From Alphaproteobacteria bacterium (GTDB lineage Bacteria; Pseudomonadota; Alphaproteobacteria; Rhizobiales; JAKIUO01), in NCBI GenBank assembly GCA_024280475.1, contig JAJRQA010000100.1:1-43078 (forward strand): DNA of 43,078 bases. Direction: 5' to 3'. Shown in pieces: positions 1 through 9,267 of this stretch. Both the position numbers and the translations under genes were made by a program. Each line of letters begins with the position of its first letter. The first letter of the stretch is position 1. The notes under the pieces were generated by a model. It was not told where the DNA came from. It ran no database searches and saw nothing but the letters and a program-made list of their open reading frames with translations.

Positions 1-31
1 CGAAATTTCTATTTGACTCTCAATCTGGATG

Positions 32-72
32 GGCCTACCTCCCGAGGTGGGCCACCTCTCCCCAACGAGAGG
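32..72 (+). ncRNA. serC RNA motif (two-hairpin leader)
   Basis: Two adjacent stem-loops lie just upstream of serC. The first has 8-nt arms at 32-39 and 46-53 (one G-T pair) closing a TCCCGA loop. The second has perfect 6-nt arms CCTCTC (55-60) and GAGAGG (67-72) around CCCAAC. The ribosome binding site follows at 83-89 and the start codon at 99. Position, two-stem layout and C-rich loops fit the serC motif known from alphaproteobacterial serC leaders. That motif is a cis-acting element with no firmly established ligand. The match is from memory of the motif, not a covariance search. Confidence 0.75.
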
Positions 73-98
73 CTAACTATCTGGAAGGATAGACATCT

Positions 99-1277
99 AT
101 GACTGACGTCACACAACCGGCTACAAGGCCGGATAATCCGCGTTTTTCCTCTGGTCCTTGCACCAAACGGCCAAATTGGTCTCTCAAACATCTTAATACA
201 GATCTGCTGGGCCGCTCCCATCGCTCAAAGCGCGGTAAAGCCCGTCTCAAACAAGCGATTGACGAAACACGCACAGTGCTTGGCATTCCTGATGATTATC
301 TCATCGGCATTGTCCCAGCTTCAGACACCGGCGCTGTTGAAATGGCCATGTGGTCGCTGCTTGGCGAACGCGGCGTCGATATCGTATTTTGGGAAAGCTT
401 TGGCAAAGGCTGGGCCGGCGATATTAAAGGCCAGCTCAAACTGAGCGACGTGCGCACATTGGAAGCTGGCTATGGCGAGCTGCCAGATTTAGCCGCAATT
501 GATTTTTCCAGAGATGTGATCTTCACCTGGAACGGCACCACCTCTGGTGTACGCGTGCCCAACGGCGACTGGATCGATGCGGACCGCACCGGCCTCACTA
601 TTTGTGATGCCACCTCGGCGGTGTTTGCACAAGATCTTGCATGGGACAAGCTCGATGTCACGACTTACTCCTGGCAAAAGGTTTTGGGCGGAGAAGCGGC
701 TCACGGCATGCTCATTTTGTCCCCAAGAGCGGTTGACCGTCTCTTGAGCTACACGCCCCCGTGGCCAATGCCGAAAATCTTCCGTCTCACCAAAGCTGGC
801 GCAAACGGCAATGAATTGATCAAGGGCATCTTTACCGGTGCCACCATCAACACACCGGGCATGCTGGCGCTCGAAGATTATCTCGATGCCCTCAAATGGG
901 CGACAGAAATTGGTGGCCTGCAAGGCATGATCAAGCGCGCCGACGATAACGCCGCCGCGATTGCCGACTGGGTGGCGCGCACGCCCTGGATCGACTTCTT
1001 GTGTGGGGATGAAAATTTGCGTTCCAACACATCGGTCTGTCTGAAAATTACCGATAGCAAGATCGCCGCACTGGAAAGCGCCGATCAATGGGTGTTCGTC
1101 AAGAAGATGGTGGCCGTGCTGGAAGAACAAGACGCCGCTTACGATCTTGGTGCCTATAAAGATGCCCCTCCCGGTTTACGCATCTGGGCTGGGTCAACCA
1201 TTGAGCGCTCGAACCTTGAAGCTTTGTTCCCATGGCTCGACTGGGCCTTTGAACAGGTCTCAAGCGAGCTGTCTTAG
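99..1277 (+). CDS. serC: Phosphoserine aminotransferase
   Basis: This is a class V, PLP-dependent aminotransferase of 392 residues. It converts 3-phosphohydroxypyruvate and glutamate to phosphoserine and 2-oxoglutarate in the cytosol, the second step of serine synthesis. The PLP-binding lysine is K194 in [14 protein letters not shown]. The N-terminal [11 protein letters not shown] stretch and [17 protein letters not shown] are typical of the alphaproteobacterial/archaeal-type SerC rather than the E. coli type. The start is supported by GGAAGGA at 83-89. It is followed 83 bp later by serA on the same strand, so the two steps are probably co-transcribed. The leader carries a serC-motif RNA. Confidence 0.95.
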   Translation: MTDVTQPATRPDNPRFSSGPCTKRPNWSLKHLNTDLLGRSHRSKRGKARLKQAIDETRTVLGIPDDYLIGIVPASDTGAVEMAMWSLLGERGVDIVFWESFGKGWAGDIKGQLKLSDVRTLEAGYGELPDLAAIDFSRDVIFTWNGTTSGVRVPNGDWIDADRTGLTICDATSAVFAQDLAWDKLDVTTYSWQKVLGGEAAHGMLILSPRAVDRLLSYTPPWPMPKIFRLTKAGANGNELIKGIFTGATINTPGMLALEDYLDALKWATEIGGLQGMIKRADDNAAAIADWVARTPWIDFLCGDENLRSNTSVCLKITDSKIAALESADQWVFVKKMVAVLEEQDAAYDLGAYKDAPPGLRIWAGSTIERSNLEALFPWLDWAFEQVSSELS

Positions 1278-1286
1278 CTTGAAAAT

Positions 1287-1314
1287 CGTCATCCTGGCAC
1301 CGCCCGGGATGACG
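1287..1314 (+). repeat. GTCATCC-type hairpin between serC and serA
   Basis: An 11-nt arm at 1287-1297 pairs with 1304-1314 (one G-T pair), closing a CACCGC loop. No T-run follows, so it is unlikely to be a strong intrinsic terminator. The arm sequence GTCATCC/GGATGAC resembles the GTCATTCC arms of the element at 21587-21738, which suggests a short dispersed palindromic repeat. It could also stabilise or attenuate the serC-serA transcript. Confidence 0.5.
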
Positions 1315-1360
1315 CCGATAACAAATTTCACAAAACAATATACTCCCAAGGAGTTTTCCA

Positions 1361-2956
1361 ATGAGCGATAACAAAACACCTCGCGTCCTGATCTCTGACA
1401 AAATGAGCCCGCTGGCTGAAGCAAAATTCAAAGAGCGCGGCATTGATGTCGACTATAAACCCGGCATGAGCAAGGAAGAGCTGCTGGCTTGCATCGGCGA
1501 TTATAATGGCCTGGCCATCCGCTCCTCCACCCGTCCTGATGCCGAGATCATGAAGGCTGCGAAAAATCTCAAAGTCATTGGTCGCGCCGGTATTGGCGTT
1601 GATAATGTTGACCTGACCGCAGCTTCTGGCGCTGGTGTCATTGTCATGAACACGCCGTTTGGCAATTCAATCACCACTGCCGAGCACGCTATCACCATGA
1701 TGCTGGCACTGGCACGCCAGATCCCCGCCGCCGATAAAAGCACCCATGAAGGCAAATGGGAAAAATCGCGCTTTATGGGTGTCGAGGTCACGGGCAAAAC
1801 TTTTGGCGTTATTGGTTGCGGTAATATTGGCGGCAATGCTGCCGTGCGCGCCAAGGGCCTGCAAATGAAAGTGGTCGCTGCGGATCCGTTTCTTTCTCAA
1901 GAACGCGCCGATGATCTTGGCATCGAAAAAGTCGAACTCGACGAGCTTTATGCGCGGGCTGATTTTATCTCCCTACATACCCCAAAGACCGACAAAACCG
2001 ATGGCATGATCAATGCCGACGCCTTCGCCAAAATGAAAGACGGTGTATATGTCATCAACTGCGCCAGAGGCGGACTGATCGTCGAAGCGGACCTCAAAGC
2101 GGCCCTTGAAAGCGGCAAAGTGGCGGGCGCTGGCCTTGATGTATTTGAAAGCGAACCTGCCAAGGACAATGAACTGTTTGGCATGGAAAATGTCTTATGT
2201 ACCCCGCATCTGGGCGCTTCGACTTTGGAAGCTCAGGAAAATGTGGCGCTGCAGGTTGCCGAGCAGCTCTCTGACTATTTACTGACCGGCGCCATCACCA
2301 ACGCCATCAATTTCCCCTCGATTTCCGCTGAAGAAGCCCCCAAGCTCAAACCCTATGTGGCCCTTGCCGATCAACTTGGCCTGTTTGTCGGGCAACTGAT
2401 CGAAAGCGGCCTCAAACGTGTGCATATTGAATATGCGGGTGATATCAGTGATCTTAATACCAAGGCATTGACGTCTGCGGCGCTTGCAGGTGTCTTGCGC
2501 CCCATGCTCAATGACATCAACATGATCAGTGCCCCAGTGCTCGCCAAGGATAGAGGCATCGATGTTGAAGTGACAACACGCGGTCAGGAAGGGGCGTTTG
2601 AAACCTATATGCGTATTGAAGCCGAAACGGACAAAGGCAGCAAGCGCACCGTTGCGGGCACCGTTTTCGCTGATGGCAAACCGCGGATTATCCAGATCAA
2701 GGGCATCGACATGGAAGCCAAGCTGGGGCCGCATATGCTCTACACGATCAACCATGACAAGCCGGGCTATATCGGGGCACTTGGCGATATTCTGGCTGGG
2801 GCAGATCTCAATATCGCGACCTTCCATCTTGGTCGTAATAAGGACAAGGGCGAAGCCATCGCCTTGATCAAGCTCGACAGTCAAGTACCTGACGTCATCA
2901 CCGAGCAGGTCCGCGACCTGGATCAGGTGAAATATGCAACACGCCTGAGCTTTTAA
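1361..2956 (+). CDS. serA: D-3-phosphoglycerate dehydrogenase
   Basis: The protein has 531 residues, the long type I form. It oxidises 3-phosphoglycerate to 3-phosphohydroxypyruvate with NAD+, the first committed step of serine synthesis. Visible features are the Rossmann motif GVIGCGNIGG (about 149-158) and the catalytic triad R236 (NCARGG), E265 and H283 (TPHLGAS). Residues 320-450 fit an intervening ASB-type domain, and a C-terminal ACT domain starts near 458. The ACT and ASB domains suggest feedback control by serine. The AAGGAG site just before the ATG is strong. A long hairpin immediately downstream ends the unit. Confidence 0.96.
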   Translation: MSDNKTPRVLISDKMSPLAEAKFKERGIDVDYKPGMSKEELLACIGDYNGLAIRSSTRPDAEIMKAAKNLKVIGRAGIGVDNVDLTAASGAGVIVMNTPFGNSITTAEHAITMMLALARQIPAADKSTHEGKWEKSRFMGVEVTGKTFGVIGCGNIGGNAAVRAKGLQMKVVAADPFLSQERADDLGIEKVELDELYARADFISLHTPKTDKTDGMINADAFAKMKDGVYVINCARGGLIVEADLKAALESGKVAGAGLDVFESEPAKDNELFGMENVLCTPHLGASTLEAQENVALQVAEQLSDYLLTGAITNAINFPSISAEEAPKLKPYVALADQLGLFVGQLIESGLKRVHIEYAGDISDLNTKALTSAALAGVLRPMLNDINMISAPVLAKDRGIDVEVTTRGQEGAFETYMRIEAETDKGSKRTVAGTVFADGKPRIIQIKGIDMEAKLGPHMLYTINHDKPGYIGALGDILAGADLNIATFHLGRNKDKGEAIALIKLDSQVPDVITEQVRDLDQVKYATRLSF

Positions 2957-2960
2957 AACT

Positions 2961-2997
2961 AAAACCCCGCTCTCCTCAATCCGAGGAGAGCGGGGTT
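2961..2997. terminator. Bidirectional terminator between serA and the bactofilin gene
   Basis: A perfect 15-nt stem (2963-2977 with 2983-2997) surrounds the loop AATCC. On the plus strand it is followed by only a short T stretch. On the minus strand it runs into TTTTAGTTTT, a good intrinsic terminator tail. It lies between convergent genes and probably serves both, most efficiently the bactofilin transcript. Confidence 0.85.
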
Positions 2998-3097
2998 ACA
3001 GCCTGGCCTATAAAGCCGACTTACGCGAACAAGTGGAAGCTGAACAAAATACACTCATGTCAAACGGTGGCAGACTATAGGCCTTGCTGCTGATCGC

Positions 3098-3706
3098 TTA
3101 TGGCTGCGCGTGCAGCGCAGGTTTTTCGAGAGGCTTGGCCTCAAGTGGTTCGGCGTAGAAATCTGGCGACAGCTCCGGGGCCTGCTCAAGAGAGCTGTTT
3201 TTGGAAGAGAGCTTGGCAACATGGTTCGAGCGCTTACCCTCGAGGTCTGGTGTCAGCTCTGAGGCATCTTTTGGCCGATGCACACTGCCTTCAAATTCAG
3301 CTCCTTGCGAAACCACAAGCGTTTGATGGATCAAATCACCCAAGACTTTTGCATCAGCGTTGAGGCGTATTTCTTGTGCTCGCACTGTGCCTTGAACGCC
3401 GCCGTCAATCTCCACGGTCTCGGCGCTAATCGTGCCAACGACCTTGCCGCTAATGCCAATATTGACCCGCTTGCCACTGACATCGCCATGAATTTCGCCA
3501 TCGATCTGTAAAGAGTCCTTGGAAACAATATTGATATTCTCACCAAGGATCGTTAAATCGGACCCGATCACCGAACCATTGATAATGGTTGGCGGCTCAT
3601 AAGTTTGAAGTGGCTCAAGGCCGACGGGATGGATGCGATCGATGGTGGCCAATGACTGATCGTCATGATCATCTTCAAGACTGGCACTTGGTTGTTTGGT
3701 GAACAT
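3098..3706 (-). CDS. Bactofilin-family cytoskeletal protein
   Basis: A 202-residue protein with a central bactofilin (polymer-forming, DUF583) domain at about residues 40-145. It is made of short beta-helix rungs rich in G, V and I, such as SGKVVGTISAETVEIDGGV and GEIHGDVSGKRVNIG. The N- and C-terminal tails look disordered and are rich in P, E and S, as usual in the family. Bactofilins assemble without nucleotide into membrane-associated filaments that scaffold cell-wall enzymes and polar structures. The start has an AGGAGAG ribosome binding site. It stands alone, convergent with serA. The exact cellular role cannot be read from sequence. Confidence 0.88.
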   Translation of the reverse strand: MFTKQPSASLEDDHDDQSLATIDRIHPVGLEPLQTYEPPTIINGSVIGSDLTILGENINIVSKDSLQIDGEIHGDVSGKRVNIGISGKVVGTISAETVEIDGGVQGTVRAQEIRLNADAKVLGDLIHQTLVVSQGAEFEGSVHRPKDASELTPDLEGKRSNHVAKLSSKNSSLEQAPELSPDFYAEPLEAKPLEKPALHAQP

Positions 3707-3887
3707 CTGCTGGTACTCTCCTGCTCGTATTACAATACGCGATGATGCTCCCCAGCAACTCTTAGATGCGTTTGTAATGTGTCAAGAAATAGGCTCAGAA
3801 ACTTTCACCGACAGAGAATTTTTAAAGTGAGGTAAAAAAAGCACGCCTTTTTCAACACGATAAAATATCTCAAAAACCTATTACCGC

Positions 3888-4742
3888 TTATTTGTCAGCG
3901 GACGCGATCCAGGTGGTGCCTGTCATGCGCAAGCTATCGCCCTGCTTGAGACCATCGGCCGTTTGTATGACCTGCGCGATATACTCCGCACGAGCCGTTT
4001 CTTCCAGCTGGCTAACCAGCGCCATGATCGGCGTAGCCAAATCCGAGATAGCATCCCAATAGGCTTGACCATCTGCCACTTCCAGCACATCAAGTTCGAG
4101 TTCCTCCAAAACAATATTGCCAAAGCCTGCCGATGCAATGACATCGTGTAAGCGGCCTGGATCAGCGAGCGCGAAGATGCCCGGAGTACCTGGAGGTGGA
4201 ACCGGTACATCCATATAGTTGCTTAATGTTTGCACAAGCAGACCAACAAACGGATTTTTTTCAGGTGCGGCCCAGCAAGCCAGACTAAGGCGACCATTTT
4301 CTTTGAGTGCCGCGCGAGCCGGCACCAGACAATCGCCGGGCTGGGGCATGAACATCAATCCCCAGCGTATCGTCACCGCATCTACCGTGCCGGGTGCGAC
4401 GTCAAGAGTTTCCGCATCACTGCAAATAAATTCAATATTGTGGAGCCCCTCCAAGGCTGCTTTATCGCGGGCCACCGCAAGCATTTCATCCGCCAGGTCA
4501 ATACCAGTGACATAACCGGTCTCGCCAACAATCTTTGCAGCCGATATCGCAGGCTCCCCTGTCCCCGAGGCAATATCAAGGACGTGACTGCCAAGTTTAA
4601 TCTGCGCGAGCTCGAGCATACGCTTTGTGACGGGTGCTGCTCCCTTTTTTAATAATTCATCACGCCGCCGCCATCCCTTGGCCGCTGCCGCCCATTGATC
4701 ATGCTGGATCTGCTTCATGGTGGAATTGTCAGAATTTGTCAT
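3888..4742 (-). CDS. Class I SAM-dependent methyltransferase
   Basis: A 284-residue Rossmann-fold methyltransferase of the UbiE/MenG-like (Methyltransf_11/25) type. The SAM-binding motif I is VLDIASGTGEPAISAAKIVG (about 54-73). It is followed by the acidic residue after strand 2 (GIDLADEML) and a motif around ICSDAETLDV. The C-terminal part (LELDVLEVADGQAYWDAISD) fits small-molecule methyltransferases. The substrate cannot be assigned. An AAGGGG site precedes the ATG. No partner gene is obvious; the next minus-strand gene upstream starts nearly 1 kb away at 5698. Confidence 0.8.
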   Translation of the reverse strand: MTNSDNSTMKQIQHDQWAAAAKGWRRRDELLKKGAAPVTKRMLELAQIKLGSHVLDIASGTGEPAISAAKIVGETGYVTGIDLADEMLAVARDKAALEGLHNIEFICSDAETLDVAPGTVDAVTIRWGLMFMPQPGDCLVPARAALKENGRLSLACWAAPEKNPFVGLLVQTLSNYMDVPVPPPGTPGIFALADPGRLHDVIASAGFGNIVLEELELDVLEVADGQAYWDAISDLATPIMALVSQLEETARAEYIAQVIQTADGLKQGDSLRMTGTTWIASADK

Positions 4743-4834
4743 ATTGGCTCACCCCTTTTATGTACTTTGCAAACCGTTTAGTCGGTATGGAACACAAGAC
4801 CAGTTTCAACAAGCAACAATATCGTGAAGGGCTG

Positions 4835-5698
4835 TTACAGCAAATCGCTTAGCCCTTCACGGTAAGTCGGGTATTTAAGAGTGATGCCCAGCGCTCGCTT
4901 GATCCGGTCATTACGCACGCGCTTGCACTCGCCATAAAAACTGCGCGCCATCGGCGAGAGATCAGCATCGATGAATTTGACTTCTGGCGGTGGTGCCAAG
5001 CCTAGCAGATCGCACGCATAGCTCACTACATCTTGCGGCGGCGCTGGTTCATCATCCGATATATTGAACAAATGCCCGGCCTGTGGTGCAAGCATTGAGG
5101 CGTGCAGAGTTTGCGCGATGTCATCGACATGCACGCGGTTGAAAACCTGCCCCTGTTTGATAAGTCTGCGAGCCTTGCCGCGCCTGATCGCTTCAAGCTG
5201 ATTGCGGCCTGAACCATAGATGCCGGGCAAGCGAAAGATATGGGGAGCAATTCCAAGGCCAGCACAGAACGCCTGCCAGTCCTGCTCGGCTTTTAATCGC
5301 TCCATCGAGCGGGGCGCAATCGGGGCGGGCTTGGTATCTTCATCGACCCAGCCGCCATGATGTTCGCCATAGACGCCAACCGTTGACAACAGGCCAAACC
5401 ATTGCAGCTTCATGCAGTGTTTAAGGTCATTGCCATGAAGTGCAAGAACTGGATCGCTCGCCCCAGGTGGCACGGAATTAAGCACGTGACTGGCGCTTGC
5501 CAGTAGCTCACCAATCCCCTCGCCTCGTTCAAGGCCGGTGAACAGGCAGGCTTCAAAGCCGGTTTTTTCCAGCGCCTCGCAACCAGCCGCATCGCGCGCC
5601 GTACCGATCACTCTCCAACCATCCCCAAGCAGCAAACGGCCAAGCGTGCTTCCGGCAAAACCCATACCGAAACAAAACAATGTTTTGCTACTGGTCAT
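4835..5698 (-). CDS. SDR-family NAD(P)-dependent epimerase/dehydratase-like protein (YeeZ-like)
   Basis: A 287-residue atypical short-chain dehydrogenase/epimerase. The N-terminal nucleotide-binding motif is CFGMGFAGSTLGRLLL (GxGxxG form). VHVDDIAQTLHASM and FNISDDEPAPPQDV are typical of NAD-dependent epimerase-type SDRs. The catalytic YxxxK is not obvious, as in YeeZ-type members. The ATG at 5698 overlaps the stop of queG as ATGA and has GGGGAG 8 nt upstream. An ATG at 5713 is also open but has a poorer site. The overlap implies translational coupling to queG. Substrate unknown. Confidence 0.8.
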   Translation of the reverse strand: MTSSKTLFCFGMGFAGSTLGRLLLGDGWRVIGTARDAAGCEALEKTGFEACLFTGLERGEGIGELLASASHVLNSVPPGASDPVLALHGNDLKHCMKLQWFGLLSTVGVYGEHHGGWVDEDTKPAPIAPRSMERLKAEQDWQAFCAGLGIAPHIFRLPGIYGSGRNQLEAIRRGKARRLIKQGQVFNRVHVDDIAQTLHASMLAPQAGHLFNISDDEPAPPQDVVSYACDLLGLAPPPEVKFIDADLSPMARSFYGECKRVRNDRIKRALGITLKYPTYREGLSDLL

Positions 5699-6813
5699 TT
5701 TATTACTCCCCATTCATGCAAGACGTTCCGATCTGTTTCCCCCACCATCGCCTCGCCCCGCACAACTTCAAACGCCGCCGCCTCCATCAGTTGCGACAAG
5801 GCCCAAACGGCCATCGCTCGCACAACGGGCGCGTCATCTTCAAGCAAGGGCATAATATCGCCAACAAGATCCCCATCACCGGAATTGCCGCAGGCGATCA
5901 GCACATTACGCACAAAACAATCGCGCCCGGCGCGCTTGATGGGAGTTCCCTTGAAGCGCTCGCGAAAGGCGGCATCGTCCAGTGCCAACAGCTCACGCAA
6001 GGGAGGATTGTCACATTCCTGGCGGGGATGAAAACGCTGTTCGCTCGCAAGCTTGGCGAACTTGTTCCACGGGCACACGGCCAGGCAATCATCGCAACCA
6101 AAAATATGATTGCCCATTTTCTCGCGCAATTCCCGCTCTATATGGCCTTTATATTCGATGGTCAGATAAGAGATGCAACGCCGCGCATCGAGCTGATAGG
6201 GCGCGATGAACGCGTCAGTCGGGCAGATATCAAGGCAACGTTCGCAGCCTCCACAGTGATCTTGCTCCACATCGCTTGAAGCGATTTCAGCTGTCGTAAA
6301 AATCGCCCCCAGAAACAACCATGAACCATAGTCCCGCGAGACGATATTCGTGTGCTTGCCCTGCCAGCCAAGCCCGGCGCTGGCGGCCAATGGTTTTTCG
6401 GTCACTGGTGCGGTATCGACAAATATCTTGACCTGCTCGCCGGTGGTTTTTGCCAACCAGCCCGCCACGCGCTTCAGCCGCTTGTTGATGATGGAGTGAT
6501 AGTCCTTGCCCTTGGCATAAACAGAAATGACACCGTTGGATTTTTGATCAAGCCCTTTCAGCGGATCGCCGTCTGGCCCATAATTCATACCCAGCATGAT
6601 TACGGATCGCACATCGGCCCACAGTCCTGTTGGATGGGCGCGCCGCTCCAGATGATCGCACAGCCATCCCATGTCGCCATGTCGCCCCTCATGTACAAAA
6701 TGCTCCAGGGCTTCGCGCAAATCAGTGACCTCATCAACGCCAATCATGCCAAGGCAATCAAACCCGGCTTCTCGCGCCACTTCGGTAAGCTGCTTTGAAA
6801 GATCTTGTTTCAA
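5695..6813 (-). CDS. queG: Epoxyqueuosine reductase
   Basis: It reduces epoxyqueuosine to queuosine at tRNA position 34, using cobalamin and two [4Fe-4S] clusters. The ferredoxin-like cysteines are visible in HCGGCERCLDICP and in FGCDDCLAVCPW. The conserved FVDTAPVTEKPLA segment holds the likely catalytic Asp (about residue 133). A C-terminal HEAT-like region follows (VRAMAVWALSQL). The frame is open to a TTG at 6894 and an ATG at 6870, but neither has a visible Shine-Dalgarno. A TTG at 6811-6813 has CGAGGAA (complement of 6821-6827) about 7 nt upstream and gives 372 residues, the usual family length, so I chose it. It overlaps the downstream SDR gene by 4 nt. Confidence 0.92.
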   Translation of the reverse strand: MKQDLSKQLTEVAREAGFDCLGMIGVDEVTDLREALEHFVHEGRHGDMGWLCDHLERRAHPTGLWADVRSVIMLGMNYGPDGDPLKGLDQKSNGVISVYAKGKDYHSIINKRLKRVAGWLAKTTGEQVKIFVDTAPVTEKPLAASAGLGWQGKHTNIVSRDYGSWLFLGAIFTTAEIASSDVEQDHCGGCERCLDICPTDAFIAPYQLDARRCISYLTIEYKGHIERELREKMGNHIFGCDDCLAVCPWNKFAKLASEQRFHPRQECDNPPLRELLALDDAAFRERFKGTPIKRAGRDCFVRNVLIACGNSGDGDLVGDIMPLLEDDAPVVRAMAVWALSQLMEAAAFEVVRGEAMVGETDRNVLHEWGVIK

Positions 6814-6981
6814 GCCTGCGTTCCTCGATTTATCCCGCGTGTCATTTTGCGCTTTCCCCTGCCTCAACATATTGGCTATAGAAACAATGTCCAATTATAC
6901 CAGACCACAAAACTAGCGACCCGGTGGCAAGGGTGGTTCATTAGTTCTGTTGTCTGGTATCACAATCAAGGGGAAGATCAC

Positions 6982-7806
6982 ATGCCATTGGAACAAATCA
7001 TCGTCCTGGCTATTTTGCAGGGCATTACAGAATTTTTGCCCATCTCATCGTCTGGCCATCTGGCGATCTTGTCTGATCTCACTGGTTGGAGTGATCAGGG
7101 TATTGCCATGGATGTGATGATGCATGTGGGTTCTCTGTTTGCAATTATTGTCTATTTTTGGCGTGATGTCCTCAATCTTGTCGGCGGCGGTCTCAATCTT
7201 CTGCGCTTTCGCATGACCGATCATGGCCGCATGGCCATGTATATTGTGCTGGCGACTATTCCTGCGGTGTTGTTCGGTTTGTTTTTAAAAAGTTCGGGTT
7301 ATCTGGATGCCTTGCGCGCCGACCCCATGGCCAAGCTCACCGTTATTGGCTGGACTGCCATTATATATGGCATTGTGCTTTATCTTGCAGATCGCTTTGG
7401 CCCTGATACCAAACGCATGGAAGATATGAACCTGCCGCCTGCCTTGCTGATCGGTATTGCCCAGATGTTTGCGCTGATCCCTGGCACCAGCCGCTCGGGG
7501 ATCACAATATCAGCAGCTCGTTTTCTGGGTTTTTCACGCCCCGAAGCCGCTCGGTTTTCCTTCCTGCTTGGTATGCCCGCCATCGCAGGAGCCGGGCTTT
7601 TGACCTTTAAAGAAGCGCACGATGCCGGTATAAGCTTTTCAAGTGATATCTGGCTGGGGGCGGGATTGGCTTTTATTGCCTCATTTGGCGCTATCGCCTT
7701 TTTGATGGCTCTGATCAGACGCATGAGCTTTGCCCCCTTCGTCCTTTACCGCCTGGCCCTTGGCAGCTTTTTGCTGACCATTGCTTATGGATATGTAACG
7801 ATCTAG
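6982..7806 (+). CDS. uppP: Undecaprenyl-diphosphatase
   Basis: A 274-residue polytopic inner-membrane protein of the UppP/BacA family. It recycles undecaprenyl pyrophosphate to the monophosphate for peptidoglycan and other envelope polymers and often confers bacitracin tolerance. The two signature motifs are intact: LQGITEFLPISSSGHL near the N-terminus and PGTSRSGITISAARFLG around residue 166. Multiple hydrophobic helices (about eight) fit the family. The open frame extends to 6805, but the ATG at 6982 has AAGGGGAAG 5-8 nt upstream and begins exactly at the family's N-terminus, MPLEQIIVLAILQGI. Confidence 0.94.
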   Translation: MPLEQIIVLAILQGITEFLPISSSGHLAILSDLTGWSDQGIAMDVMMHVGSLFAIIVYFWRDVLNLVGGGLNLLRFRMTDHGRMAMYIVLATIPAVLFGLFLKSSGYLDALRADPMAKLTVIGWTAIIYGIVLYLADRFGPDTKRMEDMNLPPALLIGIAQMFALIPGTSRSGITISAARFLGFSRPEAARFSFLLGMPAIAGAGLLTFKEAHDAGISFSSDIWLGAGLAFIASFGAIAFLMALIRRMSFAPFVLYRLALGSFLLTIAYGYVTI

Positions 7807-7827
7807 CGCCCTGGATACGAATTTGAG

Positions 7828-8796
7828 CTATTGCTGATAGTGCTCAAACATCCCTTTGGGCTTGAATTTTTCGAGATAGACCGGGACGACCGCGTCAATA
7901 GGGGTTGGGTCGATGCCAAGTCCTTCAAAGGTACGCTGTTCCTTTTGCGCTTTAGCGCTGACAATACTGTTGGCGCGCAGCATCCGCACCTGATCGACCG
8001 TCAGTATCTTGCCTGGTAGATATTGCAAAATAAAACCCTGCACCATCGCAAGAAAAAAGGGGATTGGCAGCGTGCGCTGTTTGCGACCGCTATAGCTCTG
8101 CGTCATATGCAACAACTCTTTCATCGTATAATTCGCTGGGCCACCAAGTTCATAGATCGTGCCGGCAATCGCGTTACCTTCGAGCGCACGCACAATTGCA
8201 CGCGCCACATCGGCGACATAGACCGGCGCAAATTTGGTGCGCCCAAAACCGATGGCCGGCAAAAATGGTGACAGGCGTGCCATGGCGGCAAAACGATTGA
8301 AAAACTCGTCTTCTTCACCAAAAATCACAGAGGGACGCAGAATCACTGCAGTAGGACAAGCCTCCAGCATCTTGATTTCCGCAAGCGCCTTGCTGCGGGC
8401 ATAGTGGGCTTTTGATCGCAAGTCAGCGCCAAGCGCCGAGACATGTACTAAATTGGTGACCTCAAATGTTTTGGCCGCTTCGGCAACCCGGCGAGCGCCT
8501 TCACAATGAACCTCATCAAATGTCTGCTTGCCCGAATGCGCCAAAATCCCGGCCAGATTGACAATGGCATCAGATCCCCTGATCACGGCGCGAAGCGCTC
8601 GCGCATCGCATATATTGGCGCGCACAGCCTGTATCTGCCCCACTCCGCCCATGGGCTGCAAAAAACCTGCTTGCTCCGGGTGACGACAGACGATTTTGAT
8701 CCGCCAGCCTTTTTGCGCCAGCAAGCGCACGACATAGCGCCCAACAAAGCCAGAACCGCCAATGATCGTCACAAGTTTTGCAGATTGACCCGCCAA
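7828..8796 (-). CDS. Complex I NDUFA9-like NAD(P)H-binding protein
   Basis: A 322-residue atypical SDR. The Rossmann motif TIIGGSGFVGRYVVRLLAQ lies near the N-terminus. FAPVYVADVARAI and YELGGPANYTMKELL match the bacterial NDUFA9-like family, related to a complex I accessory subunit. The family is probably a nucleotide-binding protein tied to respiratory quinone metabolism, but the reaction is unknown. The open frame reaches a GTG at 8802, which sits directly on the AAGGAGAG ribosome binding site. The TTG at 8794-8796 is about 8 nt from that site and is the better start. It converges with uppP across a 21-bp gap. Confidence 0.85.
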   Translation of the reverse strand: MAGQSAKLVTIIGGSGFVGRYVVRLLAQKGWRIKIVCRHPEQAGFLQPMGGVGQIQAVRANICDARALRAVIRGSDAIVNLAGILAHSGKQTFDEVHCEGARRVAEAAKTFEVTNLVHVSALGADLRSKAHYARSKALAEIKMLEACPTAVILRPSVIFGEEDEFFNRFAAMARLSPFLPAIGFGRTKFAPVYVADVARAIVRALEGNAIAGTIYELGGPANYTMKELLHMTQSYSGRKQRTLPIPFFLAMVQGFILQYLPGKILTVDQVRMLRANSIVSAKAQKEQRTFEGLGIDPTPIDAVVPVYLEKFKPKGMFEHYQQ

Positions 8797-9267
8797 ATTC
8801 ACCTCTCCTTGCTGCTCAAGATATTCAAAAATAGCACCAAGCGTTCCTCAAGTGGGCCGCCAAACCATTTGTGAGGCCGATATATGCGGGAAAACTCACC
8901 TCAAATCAAGATGTTATCAGGGGTTCGTCAAGGGATTTGGGCATAGTATTGCACGGCTTTGAACGTGCTTTTCTTCCTCAAGACATGTAATTTACGATGC
9001 TTATTGCCGCATTTTCGTCAATTGGTTAAGGTTTTATTGACAATAGAAATAGCCTGAAGATGAAAAATCGCATATTTTGGGCTATAATAAACAAAAAGAT
9101 GCTTCTCTTGGCCTTGATCAAACGCAAATGCTTATGGTTACTTGCATTGTTTCAGGCTTTTTAGAGTTGGAATAAAGTGATTTCGAGCTTGATAATTAGT
9201 TGGCGCTCTCCTTTTGAGCGCTCTGCTACAAGGCTTTGAAGAGTTCAGTGTGGGTCAGTACATTAAT
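8797..9267. other. 471-bp gene-free region
   Basis: This stretch separates two divergent genes and is A+T rich. A TTGACA hexamer at about 9037 and a TATAAT at 9083-9088 are both present, but they are too far apart to form one standard promoter. No convincing ORF, RNA gene or terminator is visible. It presumably holds the promoters of both flanking genes. Confidence 0.4.

Noticed and set aside
489-1130. A 213-codon minus-strand frame inside serC
   Set aside because: It is an antisense shadow of serC, whose frame is fully supported by family motifs.
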